7,299 nt of DNA from Anderseniella sp. Lineage in GTDB: Bacteria > Pseudomonadota > Alphaproteobacteria > Rhizobiales > Aestuariivirgaceae. The notes under the pieces were generated by a model, which did not search any database, was not told the DNA's origin, and saw nothing but the letters and a program-made list of their open reading frames with translations. How positions within the stretch are numbered: the first letter of the stretch is position 1; each line of letters begins with the position of its first letter. The position numbers and the translations under genes were made by a program. Location of the stretch: positions 1 to 7,299 of the forward strand of contig JABDRA010000067.1 in NCBI GenBank assembly GCA_013041995.1, in the 5' to 3' direction. Positions 1-6,424 of the stretch are shown here, piece after piece.

Positions 1-2032
1 CTTCAGCATCATCCGCCCCGGCCTGCGCCATGGCTCGCTCGGTGAATTGAGTGCCGAGCCTGCGCAAGAAGGGACCGGCGACCCATTGATCAGCCAGCTC
101 GCGCTTGGCGACGATTGCAGGTTCGCCCGGCAGCACACGCGCCAGCACCAGTGAGTCGAAATAGCTTGAGTGATTGACCACGACGATGCGCACATCGGAC
201 GTGAGCCGATCCTGCCCATCAATTTCGAGGCGGATTCCCATCAGCCACAGGGCTGCCCTCGCCATCACGCGCACGAATTTCCATCGCCGTGCCCGGCCTG
301 GCAGCAACAGCACACCAGACCAGGTGATCGCACCAAGCAATACCAGCGCAGCCCACCACCACGCGGCATAGGCCACATCCGCGACAGCCCGTGCAAAGCG
401 CCTTATACGCGGCACGCCGGACATCAGTCGCAGACGAACAATCTGCAACCACAGGGAACGCACCGGTTTTCCAAGCTTGCCCGTCTCGTAGAGTTCCCGC
501 GTCGTCGACCGGCGGATCTTTCCACTTGACGTTTTGGGCACGGCATGCGGCGCAGCAATGACGATCTCGTCGGCAGGCATGCCGAGAATGTCTGATGCGC
601 AATTTGCCGCGGCCCGCTCCAACTGGCTACGGACTTCATCGTCAGTGCTGCGCGCCTCCGCGACAATCACCAGCCGTTCCGAGCTGGTTCGTGCATCAGG
701 CGTCGCGAACACCGCGACACAACCCTTGCGGATACCCTGAAGGTCACCGATCGCCTGCTCGATCTCTTCCGGATAGACATTGCGGCCGCCCTTGATAATG
801 ATGTCCTTGACCCGGCCGGTGATGAAAATGTTGCCATTGGCGATGTATGCGAGGTCTGCGCTGTCGAGCCAGCCATCGCTGATCAGCGTGGCCGATTTCC
901 CGGGCAACCGATAATAGCCGGACGTGGCCGAAGGCCCGCGAAACTCCAGCCTGCCCTGATGCCTCTCCGGCAGCTCGCGTCCCAGGCTGTCGACGATACG
1001 CACCTCATGACCCGGCAGGGGCGTGCCGCTCGACACGAAAGACATCGCATCGGCGTTTACCGCGCCTGCCTTTACCGCCAATCCTGATACTGACAAGGCC
1101 TCGCGACTGATCTCCTCGACGATTGGCTCTTTCTCTATCGCTGAGAAAGCGAGACCTACCGAACTCTCGGCGAGGCCATACACCGGGGTCATCGCTTCGG
1201 GCTTGAAACCATAATGCCCGAACCGCTCCGTGAACCGTCGGATCGTCTTCGGACTCACAGGCTCAGCCCCGTTTGCCACCATGCGCAGGGACCCGAGATC
1301 TAGCCCCTCGAGGGCGGCCTCATCGATTTTGTTGAAGCAGAGTTCAAAAGCGAAGTTGGGCGCAGCGGAGAGCGTGGCCTTGTTGCGATGAATCGCCCAG
1401 AGCCAGCTTTCCGGGCGCACTATGAACCGCAACGGCGACAGCACGACAACCGGTGCTGCATAGTAGAGGCTGCCGAACCAGGCACCAATCAGACCGAGGT
1501 CATGATAGAGCGGCAACCAGCTCACGAAGACGTCCCGCGAGGATGCGCCGATGAAACTGCCCATGGCACGGATGTTAGCCAGCAAGTTGGCGTGAGTGAG
1601 CATCACGCCCTTGGGGTCTCCGGTGCTGCCGGATGTATACTGGAGCATGGCAAGATCGGTGGCCTCGCGGGGGACCGTAAGAGTTGCATCCGGCGCGCCG
1701 CGCAGATCTTCGACGACGCTCACGCCACGCAGAGTGTCGATCTGCCCCCCGAGTAGCCCGGCAAGCTGTCGGCCTTCACTCGGAACCAGCAATAGTGCGG
1801 CTTGTGAGTTCCTCAAGATGCCTGCCTGGCGTCTCAGGTGTTCCTCAAGTTGCGACAGACGCATCGGCGGATACATGGGGACCGGAACCGCTCCTGCCAT
1901 TAACGCACCGAAAAACGCCTCGAAGAACTCGCGACCCGTCGGCAACATGATGCCGATCCGTTCTCCCGGTTCCAGACCCCAATCGCGGAAGCCGGCCGCA
2001 AGGCGCGCCGCGGATGCGGAGGTCACGATAGG
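1..2032 (-). CDS. Frameshifted fusion protein, 3' piece: fatty acyl-AMP ligase-like domain plus PlsC acyltransferase (partial)
   Basis: This frame is open on the minus strand from just after a TAA at 2033-2035 to the left window edge, so the C-terminus is missing. It carries most of an adenylate-forming ligase. The ATP-binding loop YTSGSTGDPKG lies at 1639-1607, followed by LPLYHDLGLIG, APNFAFELC and YGLAESSVG, then GRVKDIIIKGGRNVYPEEIE, and finally PKTSSGKIRR with the catalytic lysine at 520-518. About 44 residues separate YGLAE from SSGTPLPG, far more than in the neighbouring acyl-CoA synthetase. That spacing and LYHDLGLIG resemble fatty acyl-AMP ligases (FAAL), which pass acyl-AMP to an ACP rather than to CoA. 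A hydrophobic, Trp-rich segment (about 370-300) leads into a PlsC domain with the catalytic NHSSYFD (NHx4D) at 175-155 and an FTER motif near the edge. There is no good Shine-Dalgarno for an internal start (a GTG lies at 2026), so I read this as the continuation of the ACP-bearing frame upstream. The ligase class is a family-level inference. Confidence 0.85.
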
Positions 2033-2495
2033 TTATGGAGTCTGTCTCGCGATAACCGTCAGATAAAAGGATATGGGGCCTGTCCGGATTATGCCGAACA
2101 TGCCAGTCAAGGATACCCATCAGGGTGTCTTCCTCCGCCGGCACAGCATCGGCGGCGGGCACGACGTGCCACTCCGCATGCTGCGATATTTCAGCGACCT
2201 CCGATCCACTGGCCGACACGACCTCGGCAATCAGATCAGATGCTGTCTCGATACGTGTCAGAAGGTCGTCGGGAAGCCTGACCCTGAATTCCTTCTCCGT
2301 GCGCAGCAAAAGCTCGGCCAGCCCCAGACTGTCGAGGCCAAGGTCGCGCTGCAGCAACGATCCCGGTTTCGCACGCACTGTTCGCTGTGGATTGATCTCA
2401 TGCGCGACGCCATTGGCGATAGACAGTACACGCGCCTCAACGGCAGCTTTGCCACCATGATCCTGCTTTGCTGGCAGTCTGCCCTTATTGGTCAT
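1845..2495 (-). CDS. Frameshifted fusion protein, 5' piece: acyl carrier protein domain plus first residues of the ligase
   Basis: This piece starts at ATG 2495 behind GGGGA. A slightly earlier ATG (2500) is followed within two codons by TGA, so it is not the start. Residues about 18-95 form an ACP/peptidyl-carrier domain with the phosphopantetheine attachment motif GLDSLGLAE, Ser56 being the attachment serine. A linker (about 96-120) leads into the beginning of an adenylation domain: TLMGILDWHVRHNPDRPHI and then SITYRDL at residues 153-159. After residue 160 the frame loses all family resemblance and turns Arg/Gly-rich until the stop at 1847-1845. The expected continuation (SAARLAAGFRDWGLEPGERI) is in another frame. 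ACP placed directly before a FAAL-like ligase suggests that the ligase loads its own carrier domain and the PlsC domain then uses the acyl-ACP. The whole gene is likely cotranscribed with the acyl-CoA synthetase about 100 bases upstream. Real pseudogene, sequencing error and assembly error cannot be told apart here. Confidence 0.85.
   Translation of the reverse strand: MTNKGRLPAKQDHGGKAAVEARVLSIANGVAHEINPQRTVRAKPGSLLQRDLGLDSLGLAELLLRTEKEFRVRLPDDLLTRIETASDLIAEVVSASGSEVAEISQHAEWHVVPAADAVPAEEDTLMGILDWHVRHNPDRPHILLSDGYRETDSITYRDLRIRGAPCGRLPRLGSGTGRTDRHHVADGSRVLRGVFRCVNGRSGSGPHVSADASVAT
2009..2022 (-). other. Frameshift junction within the ACP-ligase-PlsC gene
   Basis: Reading the minus strand, the correct frame ends with YRDLR (Arg codon 2018-2016) and resumes with SAARLAAGF (Ser codon 2014-2012), leaving one extra base, 2015, between them. 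This equals a +1 or -2 change. Spacing in the YxxL...A..LA helix of adenylating enzymes fits the loss of two bases slightly better than the gain of one. There is no stop codon, long mononucleotide run or obvious stimulator here that would suggest programmed frameshifting. Confidence 0.8.
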
Positions 2496-2595
2496 TGCAT
2501 TCCCCGTTTGCTGATCCTGTCAGTCGCCGCTGCGTGGCCGCGATCACGGATCCTCTCGCCAATGTCCGGCTTGCAAAGGGCAAACTGGTCATCAG

Positions 2596-4368
2596 CTACT
2601 CATGCCCGGCGTAGAGCTGTTTAAACTCCGATCCAAACCGCTTCTCAATTTCCGCACGGCGAATTTTGAGCGCCGCCGAGACGAGTCCGTCTTCCACGGT
2701 CCAGGGCTTGAGGCTCGCGTGAATTCGCCTCACCTGTGCGTACTCCGGCATCATCTCGAGACGACGAGCGATGCGGGCAAGAAGCGCGCGCTCGCCGAGG
2801 GGTGAGTTGGGTGCCGATGGATCTAGCCCGTGTTCTTCGGAAAAGCGGCGCCAATGTTCAATATCGAGTACAGCAAGCGCCACTACCATGGGCCGGTCAT
2901 TGCCGAGAACCATCACCTGCGCGAACAATGGATCGGCCATCAGCCAGCTTTCGATATCGGAAGGCGCAAGCTTGTCACCGGTGGAAAGAACAACCAGATC
3001 GCGCATCCGGCCATGCACGTAAAGCCTTCCGTTTCGCATCTCGCCCAGGTCACCGGTCCGCAACCATCCATCCCCGGAAAGAACCTCAGCCGTCTCTTCT
3101 GGCCGGTTCCAATAACCGGACATCACAGAGGGAGACTTGACCAGAATTTCACCATCACCGGAAATACGGATCTTCATTTCGGAAAATGGCCGCCCGACAG
3201 AACCGGGTTCATAGTCTGACAGACTGTCGCCGGTCACGGGACCGGCCGCTTCGGCCAGTCCATAACCCTCGATCAGGGGCAAGCCGACAGCCCTCAGCCG
3301 GGTAGCAAGTTGGGCTGCAAGTGGCGCACCTCCGCAGACGGCGATCCGCACCCGTCCGCCGAGGTGCTTTGACAGTTTTTGCCCAACGAACCTTTCAAGC
3401 AGCCAATGCTGGAAGCGTACCATCAGACCGTCATTCTCGCGACGCAGTCCAAGTTTCCCGGCTCGATCAATGAGCCAACGCGCAAGCCGATTGCCAGCAG
3501 CATAACTCTCCACGCCGTTCCACAAACGCTCATAGATGCGCGGCACACCCATGATCACGCTGGGCCGAATCGTGGCGAAATCCTCAGGCAGGTTATCTGG
3601 AGACCTGGCAAACACAGTCTCACCGCCGCAGGCAATGGCAAGGTAGTACTCCGTAGTCCTTTCAAAGATATGCGCCATGGGCAGGAAGGACAGGAAGACA
3701 TCCTCCGGGTAGCCGGGGTTTCTCTCAAGCGGCGCAAGCGCAGCGGCAAGCATGTTGGCTTGCGTCAGCATTACACCCTTGGGCCTGCCCGTGGTACCAG
3801 AGGTATAGGTAATGGTCGCCAGGCTGCCGGGATGAACCGCTGGATCGGTAGCAGTCGCTCCGGCTGGAAGCCAATCGGTGACGTTGACGCAGCGGTCTGG
3901 GCAGCGTTCACCGTCATCGAGGCAGACCACCATGGCGACCTTGCTGAGATGATCCGTTTGCCCGGACATTGCCGTCCAGTGAGCCCGCTGCCCGGCCACA
4001 AGCAGCCGCGCACCCGTTTCAGCCAGTTCTTCAACCCATGTTGGCGGACCATCCGACAAGCTAAGCGGTATGATTACGAGACCAAGGCCAAGCGCTGCGA
4101 TGTCGAAACAAACCCACTCAATGCTGTTGTGGTGAAGGATGGCGACCCGATCACCTCCCTTGAGGCCGCTCGCGGCGAATGCAGATCGCCAACGCGCTAC
4201 CCGCTCAGCCATTTCGCGCCACGTGTAGCCCCGCCAGCCGACGATAGCGTCACATTGGCGGTACGCAACCTTGTCCGGGCTCCGGCGGACACGTTCGGCG
4301 AACAGGCCGGAAATCGTGGAGACATCGCCTTTCCCAATACTGTCCAAAGTCTGCTTACTGTTAGCCAC
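2596..4368 (-). CDS. Long-chain acyl-CoA synthetase (AMP-forming fatty acid-CoA ligase)
   Basis: This is a complete 590-residue adenylate-forming enzyme, a normal length for bacterial FadD15-like/ACSL-type ligases. It converts a fatty acid, ATP and CoA to acyl-CoA, AMP and PPi. Visible motifs in order are ATP loop YTSGTTGRPKG (188-198), LPMAHIFER (229-237), VPRIYERLW (275-283), EGYGLAEAAG (367-376), GWLRTGDLG (434-442), GRMRDLVVLSTGDKLAPSDIE starting at 453, and a C-terminal VEDGLVSAALKIRR (558-571) containing the presumed catalytic Lys568. The MAHIFER and C-terminal motifs are typical of the long-chain FACL branch. No signal peptide or membrane span is seen, so it probably acts as a cytosolic or membrane-associated enzyme. 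The start is GTG: an in-frame TGA lies directly upstream and GGAG (4378-4375) sits six bases before it. YGLAE replaces the usual YGLTE. It is the likely first gene of an operon with the ACP-ligase-PlsC gene. The exact substrate chain length cannot be read from sequence. Confidence 0.93.
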   Translation of the reverse strand: MANSKQTLDSIGKGDVSTISGLFAERVRRSPDKVAYRQCDAIVGWRGYTWREMAERVARWRSAFAASGLKGGDRVAILHHNSIEWVCFDIAALGLGLVIIPLSLSDGPPTWVEELAETGARLLVAGQRAHWTAMSGQTDHLSKVAMVVCLDDGERCPDRCVNVTDWLPAGATATDPAVHPGSLATITYTSGTTGRPKGVMLTQANMLAAALAPLERNPGYPEDVFLSFLPMAHIFERTTEYYLAIACGGETVFARSPDNLPEDFATIRPSVIMGVPRIYERLWNGVESYAAGNRLARWLIDRAGKLGLRRENDGLMVRFQHWLLERFVGQKLSKHLGGRVRIAVCGGAPLAAQLATRLRAVGLPLIEGYGLAEAAGPVTGDSLSDYEPGSVGRPFSEMKIRISGDGEILVKSPSVMSGYWNRPEETAEVLSGDGWLRTGDLGEMRNGRLYVHGRMRDLVVLSTGDKLAPSDIESWLMADPLFAQVMVLGNDRPMVVALAVLDIEHWRRFSEEHGLDPSAPNSPLGERALLARIARRLEMMPEYAQVRRIHASLKPWTVEDGLVSAALKIRRAEIEKRFGSEFKQLYAGHE

Positions 4369-4374
4369 TCATCG

Positions 4375-4378
4375 CTCC
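4375..4378 (-). promoter_or_regulatory. Ribosome binding site fixing the GTG start of the acyl-CoA synthetase
   Basis: GGAG on the minus strand lies six bases upstream of GTG 4368-4366. The codon immediately before the GTG is a TGA in the same frame, so no earlier start is possible. A nearby ATG (4372) opens a different frame that stops after three codons. Confidence 0.75.
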
Positions 4379-4419
4379 ACTGTCTGGTTAATTGAATACC
4401 ATCCAGAACATCTGCCGCA

Positions 4420-4433
4420 TTGAGGTTTATCAA
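4420..4433 (-). promoter_or_regulatory. Candidate FNR/FixK/Anr-type operator upstream of acyl-CoA synthetase
   Basis: The sequence TTGAG-GTTT-ATCAA matches the TTGAT-N4-ATCAA consensus of the FNR/FixK family at 9 of 10 half-site bases. Its centre is about 58 bases upstream of the GTG start. If it acted as a class II activator site (-41.5), transcription would start near 4385, leaving a leader of about 17 bases. The -10 match at the expected place is only partial (TTCAAT, 4396-4391). This is a by-eye motif match, not proof of binding. Confidence 0.35.
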
Positions 4434-4661
4434 TTGTGCAAGTTTCAAAGACGCAAGGAAAGATTCGTCATTTCACAATCGGTGCGCCGGCCTAAGCTGC
4501 TGGAAAACAAATCCTTCCCGCAATCACCTTTACTATGATGACTCCAAGCACCAACCTTCGAAACCACTATCTCTGTGCTGGATCGGTCAAGCTGCATCCC
4601 GCTCAAATGCGGCTGAGTTTGTCCCCTTCGACAATAGCCCCAAGGATTCATTTCAGCGAAA

Positions 4662-4675
4662 TTTAGATAAATCAA
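4662..4675 (+). promoter_or_regulatory. Weaker FNR/FixK-like site and promoter candidate upstream of Usp
   Basis: TTTAG-ATAA-ATCAA keeps one perfect half-site (ATCAA) and 3 of 5 bases of the other. A -10-like GAGAAT at 4698-4703 is centred 32 bases downstream, the geometry expected for a class II FNR/CRP-type promoter. That would put the start near 4710 and leave a 28-base leader before the Usp ATG. The match is degenerate and could be chance in AT-rich DNA. Confidence 0.25.
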
Positions 4676-4722
4676 CTCGGCAGCGTCCCGGTTGTTTGAG
4701 AATAGCGCTTGTTGATAGGCCG

Positions 4723-4731
4723 AAAGGGAGG
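4723..4731 (+). promoter_or_regulatory. Strong ribosome binding site of the Usp gene
   Basis: AAAGGGAGG lies six bases before ATG 4738. It decides the start: the same frame is open back to an ATG at 4420, but the upstream stretch shows no Usp resemblance, and the family begins with the hydrophobic strand found right after 4738. Confidence 0.85.
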
Positions 4732-4737
4732 TGCCGA

Positions 4738-5271
4738 ATGTTGAAAAAGGTGCTTATCGCAACTGATGGTTCAGATCATGGAACAAAGGCAGTTGCATTC
4801 GGTTCAGACATTGCAGCCAAGTATGGAGCTGAAGTGGTACTGATGCATGTCCTGCTGAGGGATGAGATCTCGGAGAATCTTCGCCATGTGGCTGAGGTTG
4901 AACACCTGACAGCTGAAGGCGGTCAGCCGCTGTCAAAAGCAATTTCCAGTGTGCCTGCCGGGCGTTTCCCGGCTGACGTGGTGTTTTCGGATGAAGATAC
5001 GAGAACACCTCGTAGTGTGCTGCAGGCTGTTGGCGAGCATGTGCTGAAACAGGCGGAGAAAACTGCACGCGAGCATGGCGTCAGCAAGACAAAGAAGCGC
5101 ATCGAAGACGGAAATCCCGTCAAGCGTATTCTAGAAATTATCGAAACCGAAGACGTGGATCTTGTGGTGTCAGGCGCACGTGGCCTGTCAGATTTGAAGG
5201 CCCTGCTGATGGGCAGCGTGTCTCACAAACTGGCCTATCTGTCGCCAGTGACATGTGTGACAGTCCGCTAG
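4738..5271 (+). CDS. Universal stress protein (UspA family, ATP-binding type)
   Basis: This is a 177-residue single-domain Usp protein. The N-terminal strand and loop KKVLIATDGSDHG (3-15) hold the conserved Asp10 that contacts adenine in ATP-binding members. VVLMHVLL (33-40) is the second strand. GNPVKRILE (125-133) and VDLVVSGARGLSDLKALLMG (140-159) lead to the nucleotide signature G-x2-G-x9-G-S at 146-160, complete here. The family usually runs to about 140-150 residues. The extra length lies in residues about 44-85, a charged insert between the second strand and the following helix. Usp proteins are cytosolic dimers induced by starvation, oxygen limitation and other stresses, and their partners vary. 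The gene is monocistronic by position: it is divergent from the acyl-CoA synthetase and convergent with the small gene ending at 5333. I see no clear terminator after the stop. The family is certain; the specific role is unknown. Confidence 0.93.
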   Translation: MLKKVLIATDGSDHGTKAVAFGSDIAAKYGAEVVLMHVLLRDEISENLRHVAEVEHLTAEGGQPLSKAISSVPAGRFPADVVFSDEDTRTPRSVLQAVGEHVLKQAEKTAREHGVSKTKKRIEDGNPVKRILEIIETEDVDLVVSGARGLSDLKALLMGSVSHKLAYLSPVTCVTVR

Positions 5272-5332
5272 TTTTTCGGTTGCTCTTCATTCGATGACAA
5301 CGGCCAAGAAGCAACTGAAATCCAGGCGACGC

Positions 5333-5515
5333 TCAACTCACATGACCAGAGCGCAGTTCATGAATGGCCTTGCGAACCTTTTCCCATTGTTCGGCTTCGC
5401 TTGCCTTGCCTTCGGCCCTCAAGTTCGAGGCTTTTTGTGCGGCTTCAGCTTCAGCTTTGTCTCCATGGGCATCAAGCAATGCCCTTGCGTACTCTGCAAT
5501 TTTTACCGTTTCCAT
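5333..5515 (-). CDS. Small uncharacterised charged protein (60 residues)
   Basis: This short helical, Ala/Glu/Lys-rich protein begins METVKIAEYARALLDAHGDK and continues with EAEAAQKA and AEQWEKVRKAIHELR. It has no signal peptide, membrane segment or cysteine. The pattern of two amphipathic helices with a Trp in the second resembles small conserved hypothetical proteins I recall from Alphaproteobacteria; I cannot name a function. I chose ATG 5515 because AAGGA lies about nine bases upstream and the conserved-looking part starts there. An in-frame ATG at 5551 would add 12 residues (MTSADQAEGNEP) but has only a weak Shine-Dalgarno. Codon use and the regular helical periodicity argue for a real gene. 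It follows the slipin gene on the same strand after an inverted-repeat-rich gap and converges on the Usp gene 61 bases away. Confidence 0.7.
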   Translation of the reverse strand: METVKIAEYARALLDAHGDKAEAEAAQKASNLRAEGKASEAEQWEKVRKAIHELRSGHVS

Positions 5516-5557
5516 TGGCTCATTTCCTTCTGCCTGATCAGCACTGGTCATTTCTGC

Positions 5558-5580
5558 GAATTGTGGACATTAGACAATTC
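5558..5580 (-). promoter_or_regulatory. Inverted repeat overlapping a -10-like element upstream of the small gene
   Basis: The perfect 7-base arms GAATTGT (5558-5564) and ACAATTC (5574-5580) are separated by nine bases. On the minus strand the spacer region contains TCTAAT (5574-5569), a 5 of 6 match to a -10 hexamer, though no good -35 precedes it. A transcript starting near 5562 would fit the 5515 start with a leader of about 47 bases. This may be an operator over a promoter or chance symmetry. Confidence 0.3.
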
Positions 5581-5598
5581 TCCCACAAGGCAAGAGCC

Positions 5599-5667
5599 AA
5601 CGAACTGAGCGCTGTTCGTTTCCACCGGCCGGTGCTCATGCGCGGCCCATTCACAGACAAATTTGTC
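5599..5667. repeat. Cluster of short inverted repeats downstream of the slipin gene
   Basis: Three symmetric elements occur within 70 bases. They are a hairpin with arms AACGAAC/GTTCGTT (5599-5605 and 5614-5620), a perfect 12-base palindrome CACCGGCCGGTG (5623-5634), and a perfect palindrome GACAAATTTGTC (5656-5667) that overlaps the slipin stop codon. None is followed by a T-run, so they are not canonical intrinsic terminators, but they could slow polymerase or protect the 3' end of the nfeD-slipin transcript. Confidence 0.4.
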
Positions 5668-6424
5668 ACTGCTTCTCACTGCCAAAATCGCTCATAAATT
5701 CAAGCGGTAAAGGAAACACGATCGTATTGGTCTTGTCTCCGGCTATGGTCTGAAGGGTCGTCAGGTAGCGTAACTGCATAGCCTGGTTCTGTTTTGCCAG
5801 TATCTCGGCAGCCTCGAAGAACTTTTCGGCGGCCTGGAATTCGCCTTCCGCGTCTATGATCTTGGCCCGACGCAAACGCTCGGCTTCGGCTTGCTTGGCG
5901 ATCGCCCGGATCATTCTGTCATCAAGATCGACATGTTTGAGTTCTACATTGGATACCTTGATGCCCCAGGCATCGGTCTGTTCGTCAAGAGACTGCTGAA
6001 TGTCGGCATTGAGGCGTTCTCGTTCGGAGAGCATTTCGTCGAGCTCGTGCTGTCCCAGTACTGAACGCAGGGTCGTCTGTGCCAATTGGCTGGTTGCGTC
6101 CATAAAGTCCTCGACTTGAATAATTGACTTTTCAGCGTCGATGACACGGAAATAGACGACCGCATTGACCTTGACAGAGACATTGTCCCGCGAGATCACA
6201 TCCTGTTCCGGCACATCGAGAACACGAATCCTTAGATCAACACGCACCATCTGCTGAATGATTGGAATAACGAGAATCAGGCCCGGTCCCTTTACCTTGT
6301 AGAAGCGTCCGAGCAGAAAAACGACGCCGCGTTCGTATTCTCGCAATATTCTGAATGAGTAGAGAATGATAAACACAGGGATCAGGGCGATGATGATCCA
6401 TGAATAATTGAGGATCTCTGTCAT
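5666..6424 (-). CDS. Slipin / stomatin-like SPFH (band 7) membrane protein
   Basis: This is a complete 252-residue protein. An N-terminal membrane anchor (about residues 8-26, [15 protein letters not shown] region) is followed by the SPFH domain, starting at [13 protein letters not shown] (29-41) and including [12 protein letters not shown] (45-56), [16 protein letters not shown] (71-86) and [14 protein letters not shown] (119-132). An Ala/Glu-rich coiled coil with [18 protein letters not shown] runs from about residue 178 to 220. These are hallmark slipin features. Slipins assemble into large membrane rings or microdomains and usually partner with an NfeD protein encoded next to them. Here the start ATG overlaps the NfeD stop by four bases (ATGA), implying coupled translation; AAGGA also lies nine bases upstream. 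The short C-terminal tail ends FGSEKQ. The family assignment is firm. The role in membrane quality control or proteolysis is inferred from the family. Confidence 0.95.
   Translation of the reverse strand: MTEILNYSWIIIALIPVFIILYSFRILREYERGVVFLLGRFYKVKGPGLILVIPIIQQMVRVDLRIRVLDVPEQDVISRDNVSVKVNAVVYFRVIDAEKSIIQVEDFMDATSQLAQTTLRSVLGQHELDEMLSERERLNADIQQSLDEQTDAWGIKVSNVELKHVDLDDRMIRAIAKQAEAERLRRAKIIDAEGEFQAAEKFFEAAEILAKQNQAMQLRYLTTLQTIAGDKTNTIVFPLPLEFMSDFGSEKQ

Larger units (their letters stand above)
4369..4737. other. Divergent intergenic region between acyl-CoA synthetase and Usp genes
   Basis: About 370 bases separate the two divergently transcribed genes. I find no convincing gene here: the open frames across it lack family motifs. 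The region is visibly more AT-rich than the synthetase genes. It carries two FNR/FixK-like candidate sites (4420-4433 and 4662-4675), listed separately, and must hold the promoters for both directions. A loose TGGT-N9-ACCA symmetry at 4385-4401 lies next to the synthetase start. No RNA structure or riboswitch was recognised. Confidence 0.6.

Noticed and set aside
2009..2022. Programmed ribosomal frameshifting at the ACP-ligase junction
   Set aside because: There is no slippery heptamer, no adjacent stop codon and no visible stimulator. Both frames continue for long distances, so mutation or sequence error is simpler.
3379..4395. Long plus-strand open frame (338 codons) opposite the acyl-CoA synthetase
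   Set aside because: It is the antisense shadow of a well-supported gene in GC-rich DNA, with His/Arg/Pro-rich, motif-free translation.
4385..4401. TGGT-N9-ACCA symmetry near the acyl-CoA synthetase start as a FadR-like operator
   Set aside because: FadR sites of the enterobacterial type have a three-base spacer between TGGT and ACCA. Here the spacer is nine and the inner bases do not pair.
4445..4675. Open frame of 76 codons on the minus strand in the divergent gap
   Set aside because: It has no recognisable motif, no good Shine-Dalgarno and an irregular composition, and it covers the region expected to hold promoters.
4420..4737. In-frame N-terminal extension of the Usp protein back to ATG 4420 (about 106 extra residues)
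   Set aside because: The extension has no family resemblance, is rich in Ser/Asn/Cys without structure, and a strong AAAGGGAGG site directly precedes ATG 4738, where the Usp fold begins.
5279..5315. Possible terminator after Usp (GTTGCT ... AGCAAC)
   Set aside because: The stem is six pairs with a 25-base loop and no T-run follows, too weak to call an intrinsic terminator.
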